A DNA stretch of 64,000 nucleotides from Sulfuritalea sp. Its GTDB lineage: Bacteria > Pseudomonadota > Gammaproteobacteria > Burkholderiales > Rhodocyclaceae. The DNA is taken from positions 89,457 to 153,456 of the forward strand of contig NZ_JAFLDR010000005.1 in NCBI RefSeq assembly GCF_017302275.1. Direction: 5' to 3'. The notes beneath the pieces were generated by a model. The model searched no databases. It saw only the letters and a program-made list of their open reading frames with translations, and was not told the DNA's origin. Within the stretch, counting starts at the first letter, position 1. Each line of letters begins with the position of its first letter. Positions 1 to 8,505 of the stretch are shown here, piece by piece. Both the position numbers and the translations under genes were made by a program.

Positions 1-633
1 GCGTTCGGCCGGCCAGCGCTGCGAAGGCTTGCGCGCGCTGATGTGGATGCCTATGGTCGGGCAGCCGGCGGCGCCGGGGCGAAAAGTCGGCGCCCCACAG
101 GGACTTCCTTCGGTCGCCGGCGCTACGGCGTTTGCCGCGATGACGCGACAGGCCGGCGGTCCGCCTTCGATGCCATACACGGCTGCGACACGAAACACGT
201 CCTCGACTTCATGACGGCCGGCATCGTCGAGTGGCAGTGCGAGATCCAGCCCGTCGACCGCGCCGAAGCCGATGACGCGTTGCGGCGCGAGCCAGCGCGC
301 GAGCCGGACCACCCGTGGTTGCGGCGTCGTGGTGGCGATGATGATGTCGTCGATTCGCATCGCGCGCAGCCCTCGCATCATTTGCAGTCGCCGCCACAGG
401 ATGCCCGGCAGCGAATCGCCGCCGGCCCGGTGCTTTGCCTTGGTATAGACGAAGACTTCGTCGAGGTCCGGGTTGCCGTCCAGCACCGGCGCGTTGTAAC
501 TGTTGACCAGGGCGCCGAGCCATGCGTCGGGGAAGCGCTGGCGCAGGGCGGCGATCAGCGGCGTGGTGCATACCAGGTCGCCGATATTGTCGCGGCGAAT
601 GACGAGGATTTTTCGGGGGGGGGCTAGGCTCAA
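1..633 (-). CDS. Glycosyltransferase family 9 (heptosyltransferase-like), C-terminus cut by window edge
   Basis: The minus strand reads an N-terminal KILVIRRDNIGDLVCTTP motif, the nucleotide-sugar transferase start typical of GT9/ADP-heptose:LPS heptosyltransferases, followed by ALRQRFPDAWLGALV and, near the edge, an IGIHISARKPSQRWP segment that is also typical of the family. These enzymes add sugars to lipid A core at the inner face of the inner membrane. No ATG lies in frame; TTG at 633 with GGCGAG upstream is the best start, which puts a run of nine C (codons 4-7) inside the gene. Only 16 bp separate it from the divergent apaH. The segment encoding about residues 169-184 is a 47-nt dispersed repeat read in frame, an insertion relative to what I expect of the family. 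The C-terminal part lies outside the window. Confidence 0.8.
   Translation of the reverse strand, partial: MSLAPPRKILVIRRDNIGDLVCTTPLIAALRQRFPDAWLGALVNSYNAPVLDGNPDLDEVFVYTKAKHRAGGDSLPGILWRRLQMMRGLRAMRIDDIIIATTTPQPRVVRLARWLAPQRVIGFGAVDGLDLALPLDDAGRHEVEDVFRVAAVYGIEGGPPACRVIAANAVAPATEGSPCGAPTFRPGAAGCPTIGIHISARKPSQRWPAER
83..129 (+). repeat. Dispersed repeat, long (47-nt) form, copy L1
   Basis: This copy begins AAAGTCGGCG and ends CTACGGC. It lies inside the GT9 gene and is read there as AVAPATEGSPCGAPTF (minus strand). It shares the 47-nt length and the central ACTTCCTTCGGTCG block with copies at 32330, 43554 and 63810 (32330 is the most divergent there). Confidence 0.85.
615..623. repeat. Homopolymer tract of nine G (nine C on the coding strand of the GT9 gene)
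   Basis: Nine consecutive G on the plus strand lie within the first codons of the GT9 gene. Homopolymer tracts at the 5' end of LPS glycosyltransferase genes are known phase-variation sites in Neisseria and others; whether this tract varies cannot be told from one sequence. Confidence 0.6.
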
Positions 634-649
634 GGTAAACTCGCCGGCT

Positions 650-1486
650 ATGGCTACATATGCAATCGGCGATGTGCAGGGATGTTACGACCCGCTCGGG
701 CGCCTGCTCGACTATATCAGCTTCGATCCGGCCGCCGACCGCATCTGGCTGGTCGGCGACCTGGTCAATCGCGGGCCACAGTCCCTGCAGGTGCTGCGCT
801 TGGTCAAGTCGCTGGGCGCTGCGGCGACGGTGGTGCTGGGCAACCACGACCTGCACCTGGTGATGCAGTCCGAGGGCTATGGCAAGGCCAGCGCCGAGGA
901 TACTTTTCGCGACGTGCTGGCCGCTCCGGATCGTGCCGAACTGCTCGCCTGGCTGCGGGCGCAGCCGCTATTCCATGTCGAAGGCGACTGGGCGATGGTG
1001 CATGCCGGCCTGTTGCCGGGGTGGTCGGTGGCGCAGGCGCAGGCGCTTTCCGACGAGGCGTCGGCGGCGCTGCAAGCTGACGACTATCGTGATTTCCTGG
1101 CCCATATGTGGGGTTCGGAGCCGCCTGCCTGGCGCGACGACCTTGCCGGCTGGGATCGCTTGCGCGTGGTGGTGAACGCGATGACGCGCATGCGTTACGT
1201 TACCGTAGCCGGCGCCATGGAGTTCCGCGCGACGGGCGCCAAGGCCCCCCCGGACAAGGGGCCGGTCGGGTGCGTGCCCTGGTTTGCCGCTCCGGGCCGA
1301 GCCAGCCGCGATCATCGCGTCATTTGCGGCCACTGGTCGGCGCTGGGTTATCGCGACGAGGACAATGTTCTGGCGCTCGACACCGGATGCCTCTGGGGCG
1401 GTTGCCTCACGGCGGTGCGGCTGGAGGATCGCCGCGTGTTTCGCCAGCCCTGCCCGCAACAGGCCAAGCCTTCGGGCTGGGACTGA
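650..1486 (+). CDS. apaH: Symmetrical bis(5'-nucleosyl)-tetraphosphatase ApaH
   Basis: A 278-residue calcineurin-like phosphoesterase that hydrolyses Ap4A to two ADP and also acts on Np4-type RNA caps in related species. The metal-binding motifs appear in order: GDVQGCYD (7-14), GDLVNRGP (36-43), GNHDLH (64-69), and later VICGHWSALG. Length matches the family (about 270-280). The ATG at 650 starts exactly at the conserved MATYAIGD sequence; a longer in-frame reading upstream runs through the antisense of the GT9 gene and is not credible. It is divergent from the GT9 gene with only 16 bp between starts and convergent with the lipoprotein gene that follows. Confidence 0.96.
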   Translation: MATYAIGDVQGCYDPLGRLLDYISFDPAADRIWLVGDLVNRGPQSLQVLRLVKSLGAAATVVLGNHDLHLVMQSEGYGKASAEDTFRDVLAAPDRAELLAWLRAQPLFHVEGDWAMVHAGLLPGWSVAQAQALSDEASAALQADDYRDFLAHMWGSEPPAWRDDLAGWDRLRVVVNAMTRMRYVTVAGAMEFRATGAKAPPDKGPVGCVPWFAAPGRASRDHRVICGHWSALGYRDEDNVLALDTGCLWGGCLTAVRLEDRRVFRQPCPQQAKPSGWD

Positions 1487-1512
1487 TTCCGTCGCCCGGC
1501 GTGGCCGCGCCG

Positions 1513-1974
1513 TCAGTGCGAAACGCGCGTGACGCCGCTGCCGGACAGGACCCGCACCTTTTCACCGGCGCGGAACTGTTCGTCGGCTTCCTGTGTCACG
1601 GCGATGATCTTTCCGCTATCGAGTCTTATGGTGATTTCGAGGCCGTCTTTCCTGCTGGCCTTTTCCTCGATGACCTGGCCGGCGACGCCGCCGGCCACCG
1701 CGCCGAGTACCGAACCGACGGTGGAGCCCTTGCCATGTCCTAGGTTGCTGCCGGCGACGCCGCCGACGATGGCGCCCGCACCGGCACCGACGCCCGACTG
1801 TGTGCCTTCGATGGTCACGGTGCGCACCGATTCGACGATGCCCATGCGCACCTGCATTTCGCCGCGCGTTTGCGAACGCGAGTAGGCCGAGCCCGACTGG
1901 CTACCGGCGCAAGCGGCGAGAAACACCGTGCCCGAGATCATCGACGCGACAACGAGTATTCGTTTCCGATTCAT
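1513..1974 (-). CDS. Glycine-zipper 2TM outer-membrane lipoprotein (SlyB/PcP family)
   Basis: A 153-residue lipoprotein: signal peptide with lipobox LAAC|A near residue 20-24, then a glycine-zipper stretch (GVGAGAGAIVGGVAGSN and GSVLGAVAGGVAGQ) typical of SlyB/PcP/17-kDa antigen proteins, and a C-terminal beta-rich part. These sit in the outer membrane and help stability under stress. Start choice: ATG 1974 with GGAG about 8 nt upstream; two earlier in-frame ATGs (1980, 1986) fit less well. Any longer reading overlaps the kinase gene upstream. Confidence 0.85.
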   Translation of the reverse strand: MNRKRILVVASMISGTVFLAACAGSQSGSAYSRSQTRGEMQVRMGIVESVRTVTIEGTQSGVGAGAGAIVGGVAGSNLGHGKGSTVGSVLGAVAGGVAGQVIEEKASRKDGLEITIRLDSGKIIAVTQEADEQFRAGEKVRVLSGSGVTRVSH

Positions 1975-2009
1975 CTGCATCTCCATGTCATGGCAGCTGC
2001 CCGTGGCGC

Positions 2010-2945
2010 CTACCAGAGGTCTTCGCCAAAGGCCGCGCGATACCGCGCCGCAATCTCGGCGGCGGTCAGCTTGTGGTTCTGGCCGCCGCGATGGGCGATC
2101 TTGATCGATCCCATCAGGGACGCCAGCCGTCCGGTCTTTTCCCAAGCCCAGCCCTTGCCGATGCCGTGCAGCAAGCCGGCGCGATACGCATCGCCGCAAC
2201 CGGTCGGATCCACCAGCGACTGCGGTGGCGCCGTCGGAATCTCGATGCGGCGACCCTCGGCGTAGATGTGCGATCCGCTGCCGCCCAGCGTAACTATCAG
2301 CGCTTTTACCTCGCCGGCCAGTTGCTCCAGCGAGCGCCCGGTGCGTTCGGTCAATAGCTTGGCTTCGTAGTCATTGACCGTGCAGTAGTCGGCGAGTTTC
2401 AGGAAGTCCATGAGTTCGTCGCCATTGAACATCGGCAGGCCCTGGCCCGGATCGAAGACGAAGGGAACGCCGGCGTCCCTGAATTCGCGCGCATGCTGCA
2501 GCATGCCGTCGCGGCCGTCGGGCGATACGATGCCGAGTCCGACACCACGGGCGTCCGTTACCTTGTTTTGGTGTGACTGCGTCATCGCCCCCGGGTGGAA
2601 GGCGGTGATCTGGTTGTCGTCGAGGTCGGTGGTGATGAAGGCCTGGGCGGTGAAGCTGCCCGGCACGTCCCTGACGTGGGTGGCATCGAGGCCGAGCTGC
2701 TTGAGGCGATGCATGTAAGGCGCACTATCGTCGCCGACCGTCGCCATGATCAGCGGCTCATCGCCGAGCAGGCGCAGCGAGTAGGCGATGTTGCCGGCAC
2801 AGCCGCCGAACTCGCGCCGCATGTCGGGCACCAGGAAGGCGACGTTGAGGATGTGGATCTGCTCGGGCAGGATGTGGTTCTTGAAGCGATCGCCGAAGAC
2901 CATGATGGTGTCGTAGGCCATCGAACCGCAGATAAGTGTTTTCAT
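2010..2945 (-). CDS. PfkB-family carbohydrate/adenosine kinase
   Basis: A 311-residue ribokinase-fold kinase. The N-terminal substrate region includes FGGCAGNIAYSLRLLG; the C-terminal signature DPTGCGDAYRAGLLHG holds the catalytic Asp and the anion hole. The family phosphorylates sugars or nucleosides with ATP; the DxxGGN-like region and the length are close to bacterial adenosine kinase-type members, but the substrate cannot be fixed from sequence. It follows the DUF3426 gene by 15 bp in the same direction, so it may be the last gene of the accB-accC-prmA run. Confidence 0.88.
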   Translation of the reverse strand: MKTLICGSMAYDTIMVFGDRFKNHILPEQIHILNVAFLVPDMRREFGGCAGNIAYSLRLLGDEPLIMATVGDDSAPYMHRLKQLGLDATHVRDVPGSFTAQAFITTDLDDNQITAFHPGAMTQSHQNKVTDARGVGLGIVSPDGRDGMLQHAREFRDAGVPFVFDPGQGLPMFNGDELMDFLKLADYCTVNDYEAKLLTERTGRSLEQLAGEVKALIVTLGGSGSHIYAEGRRIEIPTAPPQSLVDPTGCGDAYRAGLLHGIGKGWAWEKTGRLASLMGSIKIAHRGGQNHKLTAAEIAARYRAAFGEDLW

Positions 2946-2960
2946 TCGGGCTTTCGGGGG

Positions 2961-3956
2961 TCAGGGATAAAAGAGGTAGAGCCGGTAGCCGCTGGCGGCC
3001 ATTTCGCCGGTATCCACGCGTACGTTGACGGCGATGTCCGCGTTGGGTGGCATGCCATCGACGGTGGAAGAACGCGGTGGCAGGTAATTGGCCGGAGCAA
3101 GCACCTTGCGCGCCACGGGCTTGTCGGCCGTGTCGGTCAACGTCAGTTCGAGATGGGGGAACTCCTGGGCGAAAGGCGCGCGATTCTTCAGGGTCGCAGT
3201 CAGGGTGAGGAGGCCCTTGGTTTCGGTGTCGGGATGCAGGTCTGAGGCTTCGATTCCGACCAGCCCGACCTTGGCCGGCAGGCCGACTTCGCAAGCGGCC
3301 AGATCGCACAGGGAAACCAGTGCCGGCCTTGCCTCCGGCCACACTACGGCGAGTTCGGTTCGAAACGCGAGTGCGGCCTGCAGTCCGAGCAGCAGCGTGG
3401 CGAACAGGCTGCCGGCTATCCACGGCCAGCGTCGTGGCGGCGGTTCGGAAACGATATCTTCCCGCTCCTGCCCCTCGGGCTCGGTTGCGGCCTCACCGGC
3501 ATCGACGGTTTCGGCTTCGGGTGGATCTGGCGGCGCCATGTCCGCTTCGACAGGTGCGATTGCTTCAGGTAATTCGCGGGCCACGGGGGCGACCAAGCCG
3601 TGTGAAGTGTCGGCCGCGGCGCCTGTTTCGGTGAACGCATCGGCACCACCGGGCAGCTGATCGGCTTGTAGCGGCTCGAAGCCGGAAACGCCTTGCTCGG
3701 CGTCGGGTGCCGGCGCGAGGTCATCCACAAAAGTCGGCGTTGGCGAGACGGCAAGCTCCGGCCCGGAATTGGCGGCCGCCGCGCCGCGCGCCGCCAAAGG
3801 AGGGGCGGGGTGCACCAGCAGCGGCTCCTCGATCAGGCTGTCGAGCGCATTGAAGGCATGCTGGCAGGCACCGCAACGCACGCGGCCGAAGCGCGCCTTG
3901 ATCTGTTCGGCGGTGACGCGAAAGCGCGTGTCGCAGGCCGGGCAGCGCGTCAGCAC
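2961..3956 (-). CDS. Zinc-ribbon and DUF3426 domain membrane protein
   Basis: About 331 residues. The N-terminus is an MJ0042-type zinc ribbon with C5, C8, C28 and C31, followed by a long acidic Pro/Ala/Glu-rich linker, one membrane segment (WIAGSLFATLLLGLQAALAF), and a C-terminal DUF3426 domain. Such proteins are common next to prmA in beta- and gammaproteobacteria; the function is unknown. The GTG at 3956 is chosen because GGAGGG lies 6-7 nt upstream and because homologs begin at LTRCPACDTRF; it overlaps the prmA stop by 7 bp. The linker contains a short dispersed repeat read as AVSPTPTF. Confidence 0.85.
   Translation of the reverse strand: MLTRCPACDTRFRVTAEQIKARFGRVRCGACQHAFNALDSLIEEPLLVHPAPPLAARGAAAANSGPELAVSPTPTFVDDLAPAPDAEQGVSGFEPLQADQLPGGADAFTETGAAADTSHGLVAPVARELPEAIAPVEADMAPPDPPEAETVDAGEAATEPEGQEREDIVSEPPPRRWPWIAGSLFATLLLGLQAALAFRTELAVVWPEARPALVSLCDLAACEVGLPAKVGLVGIEASDLHPDTETKGLLTLTATLKNRAPFAQEFPHLELTLTDTADKPVARKVLAPANYLPPRSSTVDGMPPNADIAVNVRVDTGEMAASGYRLYLFYP
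3730..3752 (+). repeat. Dispersed repeat, short (23-nt) form, copy S1
   Basis: Two mismatches to the core GTCGGCGCTGGCGACACGG. It lies in the linker of the DUF3426 gene and encodes AVSPTPTF on the minus strand. Confidence 0.75.
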
Positions 3957-4849
3957 CGCGTACCCTCCAGCCTCACCCATCCCTCGCGTTCGGCGCCGAC
4001 GCGCAACGCGACCAGCGGCGCATAGGCGGCAATCACCTGGTCGGCCTGGAGCGCCAGCACGCCCGCCAGCGCGATACGGCCGCCGGGCGCGATTCGTCCG
4101 GCGAGCAGCGGCGCCAGCACGCAGAGGGGGTTGGTAAGAATATTGGCGACCACGATGTCGAACTGTTCGTCGAGTTTTTCCCGGGAATGGCGCAAGGCAA
4201 GCGTCACCCTGTTGTTGGCGGCATTGTCGCGCGCCGCGATCAGCGCATTGTCGTCGATATCGACGCCCAGCACCGAGGCCGCGCCTAGCCTCGCCGCCGC
4301 GATGCCGAGGATGCCGGAACCGCAGCCGTAATCAAGCACTGTCTCCCCGCCGCATAGCGTGTCGCAAAGCCATTGCAGACAGAGGAAGGTGGTCGGGTGC
4401 GAGCCGGTGCCGAAGGCCAGGCCTGGATCGAGTACCAGGTTGATCGCGGAGGTGTCGGGCGCGGCGTGCCACGACGGTACGATCCACAGGCGCTCATTGA
4501 CCCGGATGGGATCGAACTGGGCCTGGGTCAGTCGCACCCAGTCCTGTTCCGCTACCTCGTCGAGCTCGATTTCGGGCAGGTTGTCGATGCCCGCCGCCAC
4601 CGTCGCTGCGGCGATGCGCCCGATCAGGTCTTCGCTCGGATCGAACAAGGCCACCACCCTGCTTTCGCTCCAGAGCGGGGTGGCCGGCCCGCCGCCGGAC
4701 GCATCGGGTTCGCCGAATTGAGGCGTCTCCAGATCGGTACCGGCCCGCGCATCCTCGACGCTCACGGAAATGGCACCGGCCGCCATCAGGGCATCCGAGA
4801 GCGTGTCCGCATGCGCGGCGTCGGTCTCCAGGGTGACGCTGACCCACAT
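3950..4849 (-). CDS. prmA: Ribosomal protein L11 methyltransferase PrmA
   Basis: A 299-residue SAM-dependent methyltransferase that trimethylates ribosomal protein L11. Key motifs are DPGLAFGTGSHPTT (the PrmA hallmark), the SAM-binding VLDYGCGSGILGIAAARLG, and VVANILTNPL near the C-terminus. Length matches the family. The ATG at 4849 starts at MWVSVTLE; it is 4 bp from the accC stop, so it is in the same operon as accB-accC, an arrangement seen in many beta- and gammaproteobacteria. Confidence 0.95.
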   Translation of the reverse strand: MWVSVTLETDAAHADTLSDALMAAGAISVSVEDARAGTDLETPQFGEPDASGGGPATPLWSESRVVALFDPSEDLIGRIAAATVAAGIDNLPEIELDEVAEQDWVRLTQAQFDPIRVNERLWIVPSWHAAPDTSAINLVLDPGLAFGTGSHPTTFLCLQWLCDTLCGGETVLDYGCGSGILGIAAARLGAASVLGVDIDDNALIAARDNAANNRVTLALRHSREKLDEQFDIVVANILTNPLCVLAPLLAGRIAPGGRIALAGVLALQADQVIAAYAPLVALRVGAEREGWVRLEGTRC

Positions 4850-4853
4850 GGAA

Positions 4854-6218
4854 CTACTTCCCCTTGCTGGCGTCGTTGCGCGCGGCGAGCTTTTCTTCGA
4901 GGTAGTGGATGCTGGTGCCACCCTTGATGAATCGCTGGTCCAGCATCAGATCCTGGTGTAGCGGGATGTTGGTCTTGATGCCGTCCACCATCATCTCGGA
5001 AAGGGCGATCCGCATCCGCTTGATGGCCTGCTCGCGCGTGTCGCCGTAAGCGATCACTTTCCCTATCATCGAGTCGTAGTGAGGCGGAACCGTGTAGCCG
5101 GAATAGGCGTGAGAGTCCACCCGGATGCCCGGGCCGCCGGGCGGATGCCAGTTGATGATCTTGCCCGGCGATGGCGTGAACTTGAACGGGTCCTCGGCAT
5201 TGATGCGGCATTCGACGGCGTGGCCGCGGATTTCGATATCGCGTTGCTTGAACCAGAGCTTCTCGCCGGCGGCGATCCGGATCTGCGCCTGGACGATGTC
5301 GATCCCCGTGATCAGCTCCGTCACCGGATGCTCGACCTGGACCCGCGTGTTCATCTCGATGAAATAGAACTCGCCGTTTTCGTAGAGGAACTCGAAGGTT
5401 CCCGCGCCGCGGTAATTGATGCGGCGGCAGGCTTCGGCGCAGCGGTCGCCGACACGGGCGATGACGCGGCGGTTGATGTCGGGCGCAGGTGCCTCCTCGA
5501 TCACCTTCTGGTGCCGGCGCTGCATCGAGCAGTCGCGTTCGCCCAGGTAGACGGAGTTGCGGTAGGCGTCGGAGAGCACCTGGATTTCCACATGGCGCGG
5601 ATTTTCGAGGAACTTCTCCATGTAGACGGTGGGATTGTTGAAGGCGGCGCCGGCCTCGGCGCGGGTCATATTGACCGCGTTGAGCAGGGCGGCCTCGGTA
5701 TGCACCACGCGCATGCCGCGCCCGCCGCCGCCGCCGGCGGCCTTGATGATCACCGGGTAGCCAACCGCGCGGCCGATCTTGACGATTTCCTTCGGGTCGT
5801 CGGGTAGTGCGCCCTCGGACCCGGGCACGCAGGGCACCCCGGCCTCCTTCATGGCATTCTTTGCGCTGACCTTGTCGCCCATCAGGCGGATGGTTTCCGG
5901 GCGCGGACCGATGAAGGCAAAGCCGGATTTCTCGACCCGTTCGCCGAAATCGGCGTTCTCCGACAGAAAGCCGTAGCCGGGGTGTATCGCCTCGGCATCG
6001 GTGACCTCGGCGGCGGAAATGATGGCAGGAATGTTGAGGTAGCTCTGGCCCGACGGAGCCGGCCCGATGCACACCGATTCGTCGGCGAGCTTGACGTATT
6101 TGGCCTCGGTGTCGGCTTCGGAATGCACGGCGACCGTGCGCACGCCGAGTTCGCGGCAGGCACGCAGGATGCGCAGGGCGATCTCTCCCCGGTTGGCTAT
6201 TAGAACCTTGCCGAACAT
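4854..6218 (-). CDS. accC: Acetyl-CoA carboxylase, biotin carboxylase subunit
   Basis: A 454-residue biotin carboxylase that uses ATP and bicarbonate to carboxylate the biotin on AccB, the first step of fatty acid synthesis. It shows the N-terminal [17 protein letters not shown], the ATP-grasp glycine loop [12 protein letters not shown], and the catalytic [14 protein letters not shown] segment. Length is standard (about 450). Start at 6218, two bases after the accB stop, so the two subunits are co-translated. Confidence 0.97.
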   Translation of the reverse strand: MFGKVLIANRGEIALRILRACRELGVRTVAVHSEADTEAKYVKLADESVCIGPAPSGQSYLNIPAIISAAEVTDAEAIHPGYGFLSENADFGERVEKSGFAFIGPRPETIRLMGDKVSAKNAMKEAGVPCVPGSEGALPDDPKEIVKIGRAVGYPVIIKAAGGGGGRGMRVVHTEAALLNAVNMTRAEAGAAFNNPTVYMEKFLENPRHVEIQVLSDAYRNSVYLGERDCSMQRRHQKVIEEAPAPDINRRVIARVGDRCAEACRRINYRGAGTFEFLYENGEFYFIEMNTRVQVEHPVTELITGIDIVQAQIRIAAGEKLWFKQRDIEIRGHAVECRINAEDPFKFTPSPGKIINWHPPGGPGIRVDSHAYSGYTVPPHYDSMIGKVIAYGDTREQAIKRMRIALSEMMVDGIKTNIPLHQDLMLDQRFIKGGTSIHYLEEKLAARNDASKGK

Positions 6219-6220
6219 GC

Positions 6221-6673
6221 TTAGCCGATCACAAACATGGGCTGTCCGTACTCCACCGCCTGGCCATTTTCGACCTGGATCGCCTTGATGACGCCGGAAA
6301 TGTCGGCTTCGATTTCGTTCATCAATTTCATCGCCTCGATCACGCACAGGGTGTCGCCGGCCTTGACGGTCTGGCCGACCTCCACGAAGGGTGACGCGTC
6401 CGGGCTGCTGGCACGATAGAAGGTGCCCACCATGGGAGCTTTCATGACGTGTCCTTCGGACGGTGCAGGAATCGGCTCGGCGGCAAGGGTCGGCGCTGGC
6501 GCGACGGCAGCGTGGGCGGCAACGGGTGTCGGCATGCTGACCATGGCGGACGCCGGGGCGGCGGTGAGGTGCTTGGCGATGCGGATTCGTTCTTCACCTT
6601 CGGTGATCTCGAGCTCCGAAATGCCGGAGTTCTGCACGAGATCGATCAGGGTCTTGAGTTTTCTCAGGTCCAT
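6221..6673 (-). CDS. accB: Acetyl-CoA carboxylase, biotin carboxyl carrier protein
   Basis: A 150-residue BCCP. The C-terminal biotinyl domain carries the [12 protein letters not shown] motif whose Lys is biotinylated by BirA; the N-terminal helix ([20 protein letters not shown]) is typical. The Ala/Pro-rich linker between them contains a short dispersed repeat read as AVAPAPTL. First gene of accB-accC-prmA; AGGAG is visible just upstream of the ATG. Confidence 0.97.
   Translation of the reverse strand: MDLRKLKTLIDLVQNSGISELEITEGEERIRIAKHLTAAPASAMVSMPTPVAAHAAVAPAPTLAAEPIPAPSEGHVMKAPMVGTFYRASSPDASPFVEVGQTVKAGDTLCVIEAMKLMNEIEADISGVIKAIQVENGQAVEYGQPMFVIG
6486..6508 (+). repeat. Dispersed repeat, short form, copy S2
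   Basis: Two mismatches to the 19-nt core. It lies in the Ala/Pro linker of accB and encodes AVAPAPTL. Confidence 0.7.
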
Positions 6674-6723
6674 GGGGACTCCTCAAACAGGGATTGGCGG
6701 CCGTGGCCGCCGATTAAGATGAA

Positions 6724-7215
6724 TCAGGACGCGGCGCGCAGGCGGCTCAACGCGGCTTCCAGCGCCAGTTCGTAACCTTGGGCGTCGAGGCCCGCGATCA
6801 CGCCGACGGCGATATCGGAAAAATACGAATGCTGGCGGAAAGGCTCCCGCGCATGCACGTTCGAGAGGTGTACCTCGATGAAGGGAATCGCGACCGCCGC
6901 CAGCGCATCGCGCAGGGCTACGCTGGTATGGGTATAGCCGGCCGGGTTGATGATGATGAAACGGATGCCTTGTTCGCGGGCCGACTGGACCCGGTCGATC
7001 AGTTCGCCTTCATGGTTGCTCTGGAAACTTTCGAGGCGGACGCCGAAGGCGCGGGCGCGCGCTTCCATCGCCTTATGGATGCTGGCCAGCGTAGTATGTC
7101 CATAGATGTCGGGTTCCCGGCTGCCCAACAGGTTGAGGTTGGGCCCGTGCAAGACCAGAACAGCGTCATCGGAGCCGGCGGTGGTGCCTGCTTTACTGTT
7201 ATTTCGCTTCGTCAT
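6724..7215 (-). CDS. aroQ: 3-dehydroquinate dehydratase, type II
   Basis: A 163-residue type II dehydroquinase of the shikimate pathway. The diagnostic [45 protein letters not shown] and [18 protein letters not shown] motifs are present, covering the catalytic Tyr/Arg loop and His. The first 18 residues are an extension that the family usually lacks, so the true start may be a little later. It lies about 50 bp upstream of accB in the same direction; aroQ-accB-accC order is common in proteobacteria. Confidence 0.96.
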   Translation of the reverse strand: MTKRNNSKAGTTAGSDDAVLVLHGPNLNLLGSREPDIYGHTTLASIHKAMEARARAFGVRLESFQSNHEGELIDRVQSAREQGIRFIIINPAGYTHTSVALRDALAAVAIPFIEVHLSNVHAREPFRQHSYFSDIAVGVIAGLDAQGYELALEAALSRLRAAS

Positions 7216-7252
7216 GACCGCAAGTTTGCCGCAAATGCCTGCAGTTTGTCCA

Positions 7253-7798
7253 CTATCGAGCTACGAGTTCCGCCAACTTCGGCTCCAGGTCGGCTTCACT
7301 CCAGCGCCCCAACTTGGTCATCACGAGCCCGCCCCGGCGGTCAAACACCGCCGTAAATGGCAGGCCCTGCCTGGTATTGCCGAGTGCCGCACTGCTGGTC
7401 ATGACCGCCATGTTGCCGATCAGCAAAGGGTAGCTAACCAGGGTTGATTTCTGAAAATCCACGATTTTGTCGGCATCATCCGTACTGATTCCTACAAATT
7501 GAACGCCGTTGGCGCGATATTTCTCCTGTAAGCGGGAAAATCCAGGCATCTCCTCGCGGCAGGGCTGGCACCAGGTGGCCCAGTAGTTGATCACCAGAAT
7601 CTTCCCCTGCCATTGTCGAAGGTTCTGCATTTGTCCATTTGTGTCGGTCAGCGAAAGCTCAGAAAGCGCCGCCACGGAGACCGCCGGAACGGGGGAGGTC
7701 GGCTCGGTCACTTTGAGTGGCACGAGGGCACGATAGGTCATGAACGCAACAATCAGAGCGAACCCGATCACCGCCGGCCAGAATGCCCGGTGTTTCAC
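7253..7798 (-). CDS. TlpA/ResA-like membrane-anchored thiol-disulfide oxidoreductase
   Basis: About 181 residues: one N-terminal membrane anchor ([20 protein letters not shown]) then a periplasmic thioredoxin fold with [15 protein letters not shown] (CxxC) and a cis-Pro region ([11 protein letters not shown]). Proteins of this type reduce periplasmic disulfides, often for cytochrome c assembly. The start is GTG 7798: GGAGG lies 7 nt upstream and it overlaps the stop of the gene before it (GTGA), so the two are translationally coupled. A longer reading would run through that gene. Confidence 0.85.
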   Translation of the reverse strand: MKHRAFWPAVIGFALIVAFMTYRALVPLKVTEPTSPVPAVSVAALSELSLTDTNGQMQNLRQWQGKILVINYWATWCQPCREEMPGFSRLQEKYRANGVQFVGISTDDADKIVDFQKSTLVSYPLLIGNMAVMTSSAALGNTRQGLPFTAVFDRRGGLVMTKLGRWSEADLEPKLAELVAR

Positions 7799-8385
7799 TT
7801 CGCTGCCTCCCGCAACAGATCTGCGACTGCCGATGCCCGCGCCCGGAGCCGTCCGCGTCCGCCTTGCTGCCTTTCGTCCAGGGGTGGGAAAACGGATATG
7901 AGTATCGGTAGCTCGTTCCACTCCAAACGTAGCTGGGCATCAATGCCAATCCGTTTGTTAGGCATCGTATCGTAGGAGATGCCATGAGATAGGAGGGCGA
8001 TCTCGACATCTTTGCTGCTATCCGCGAACAGGTCGATCTCCACGGCGGAGTAGCGACCGGCCGTGCCGTCGAGCGCACTCCCGGTCAGGTAGGGATTGAA
8101 GTCGGCGAGCAACTCCATCACCTCCAAGGCAGTGCTGCGCAGGTCGTACAATCGCTCGCGCTGCTCGTCTTCCTGAAACAGCGACTGCCAGGCGCGCAAT
8201 TCCGTTTCCACTTCCTCGTTGGTCGGCAGCGCCTCGCTGTCTCCGGCTCCCAAGCTGCGCGCCGCCTTGCGCTTGGCCGAGCCATAGTCGCCGATCCCCT
8301 CTTCCGCCATTAGGCGCGCGGCGGCGGCGGCAATGGAGCGGCGCAGGGTAATGGACGGGGATGGGGCAGGCTTGCGGCGTGGCAT
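7795..8385 (-). CDS. Conserved hypothetical protein, possible nucleotidyltransferase fold
   Basis: A 196-residue protein with no family I can name with certainty. It has no signal peptide or membrane segment. The N-terminal half is helical and rich in Ala/Arg/Glu; the C-terminal half contains LTGSALDGTAGRYSAVEIDLF followed by DVEIALLSHGISYD, which looks like the GS...G(x)...D pattern of minimal nucleotidyltransferases (inference). Its 3' end overlaps the TlpA-like gene by 4 bp and it is divergent from mpl with 120 bp between. It could also be an uncharacterised regulatory protein. Confidence 0.65.
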   Translation of the reverse strand: MPRRKPAPSPSITLRRSIAAAAARLMAEEGIGDYGSAKRKAARSLGAGDSEALPTNEEVETELRAWQSLFQEDEQRERLYDLRSTALEVMELLADFNPYLTGSALDGTAGRYSAVEIDLFADSSKDVEIALLSHGISYDTMPNKRIGIDAQLRLEWNELPILISVFPPLDERQQGGRGRLRARASAVADLLREAAK

Positions 8386-8505
8386 GGCGGGATCGGCAAA
8401 AGCGGCTGGCGGGTTGTGTCGGCCGCCTGCGGGGCTGCGGACGGCATCCCCTGCGGGATAGAATTCGCCTCATTATTCCATTGATTCCGGCAAATCGCGC
8501 GCGAC

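Noticed and set aside
1336-1350. GTCGGCGCTGGG in apaH as a further repeat copy
   Set aside because: Only the first 12 bases match and they encode the conserved HWSALG of ApaH.
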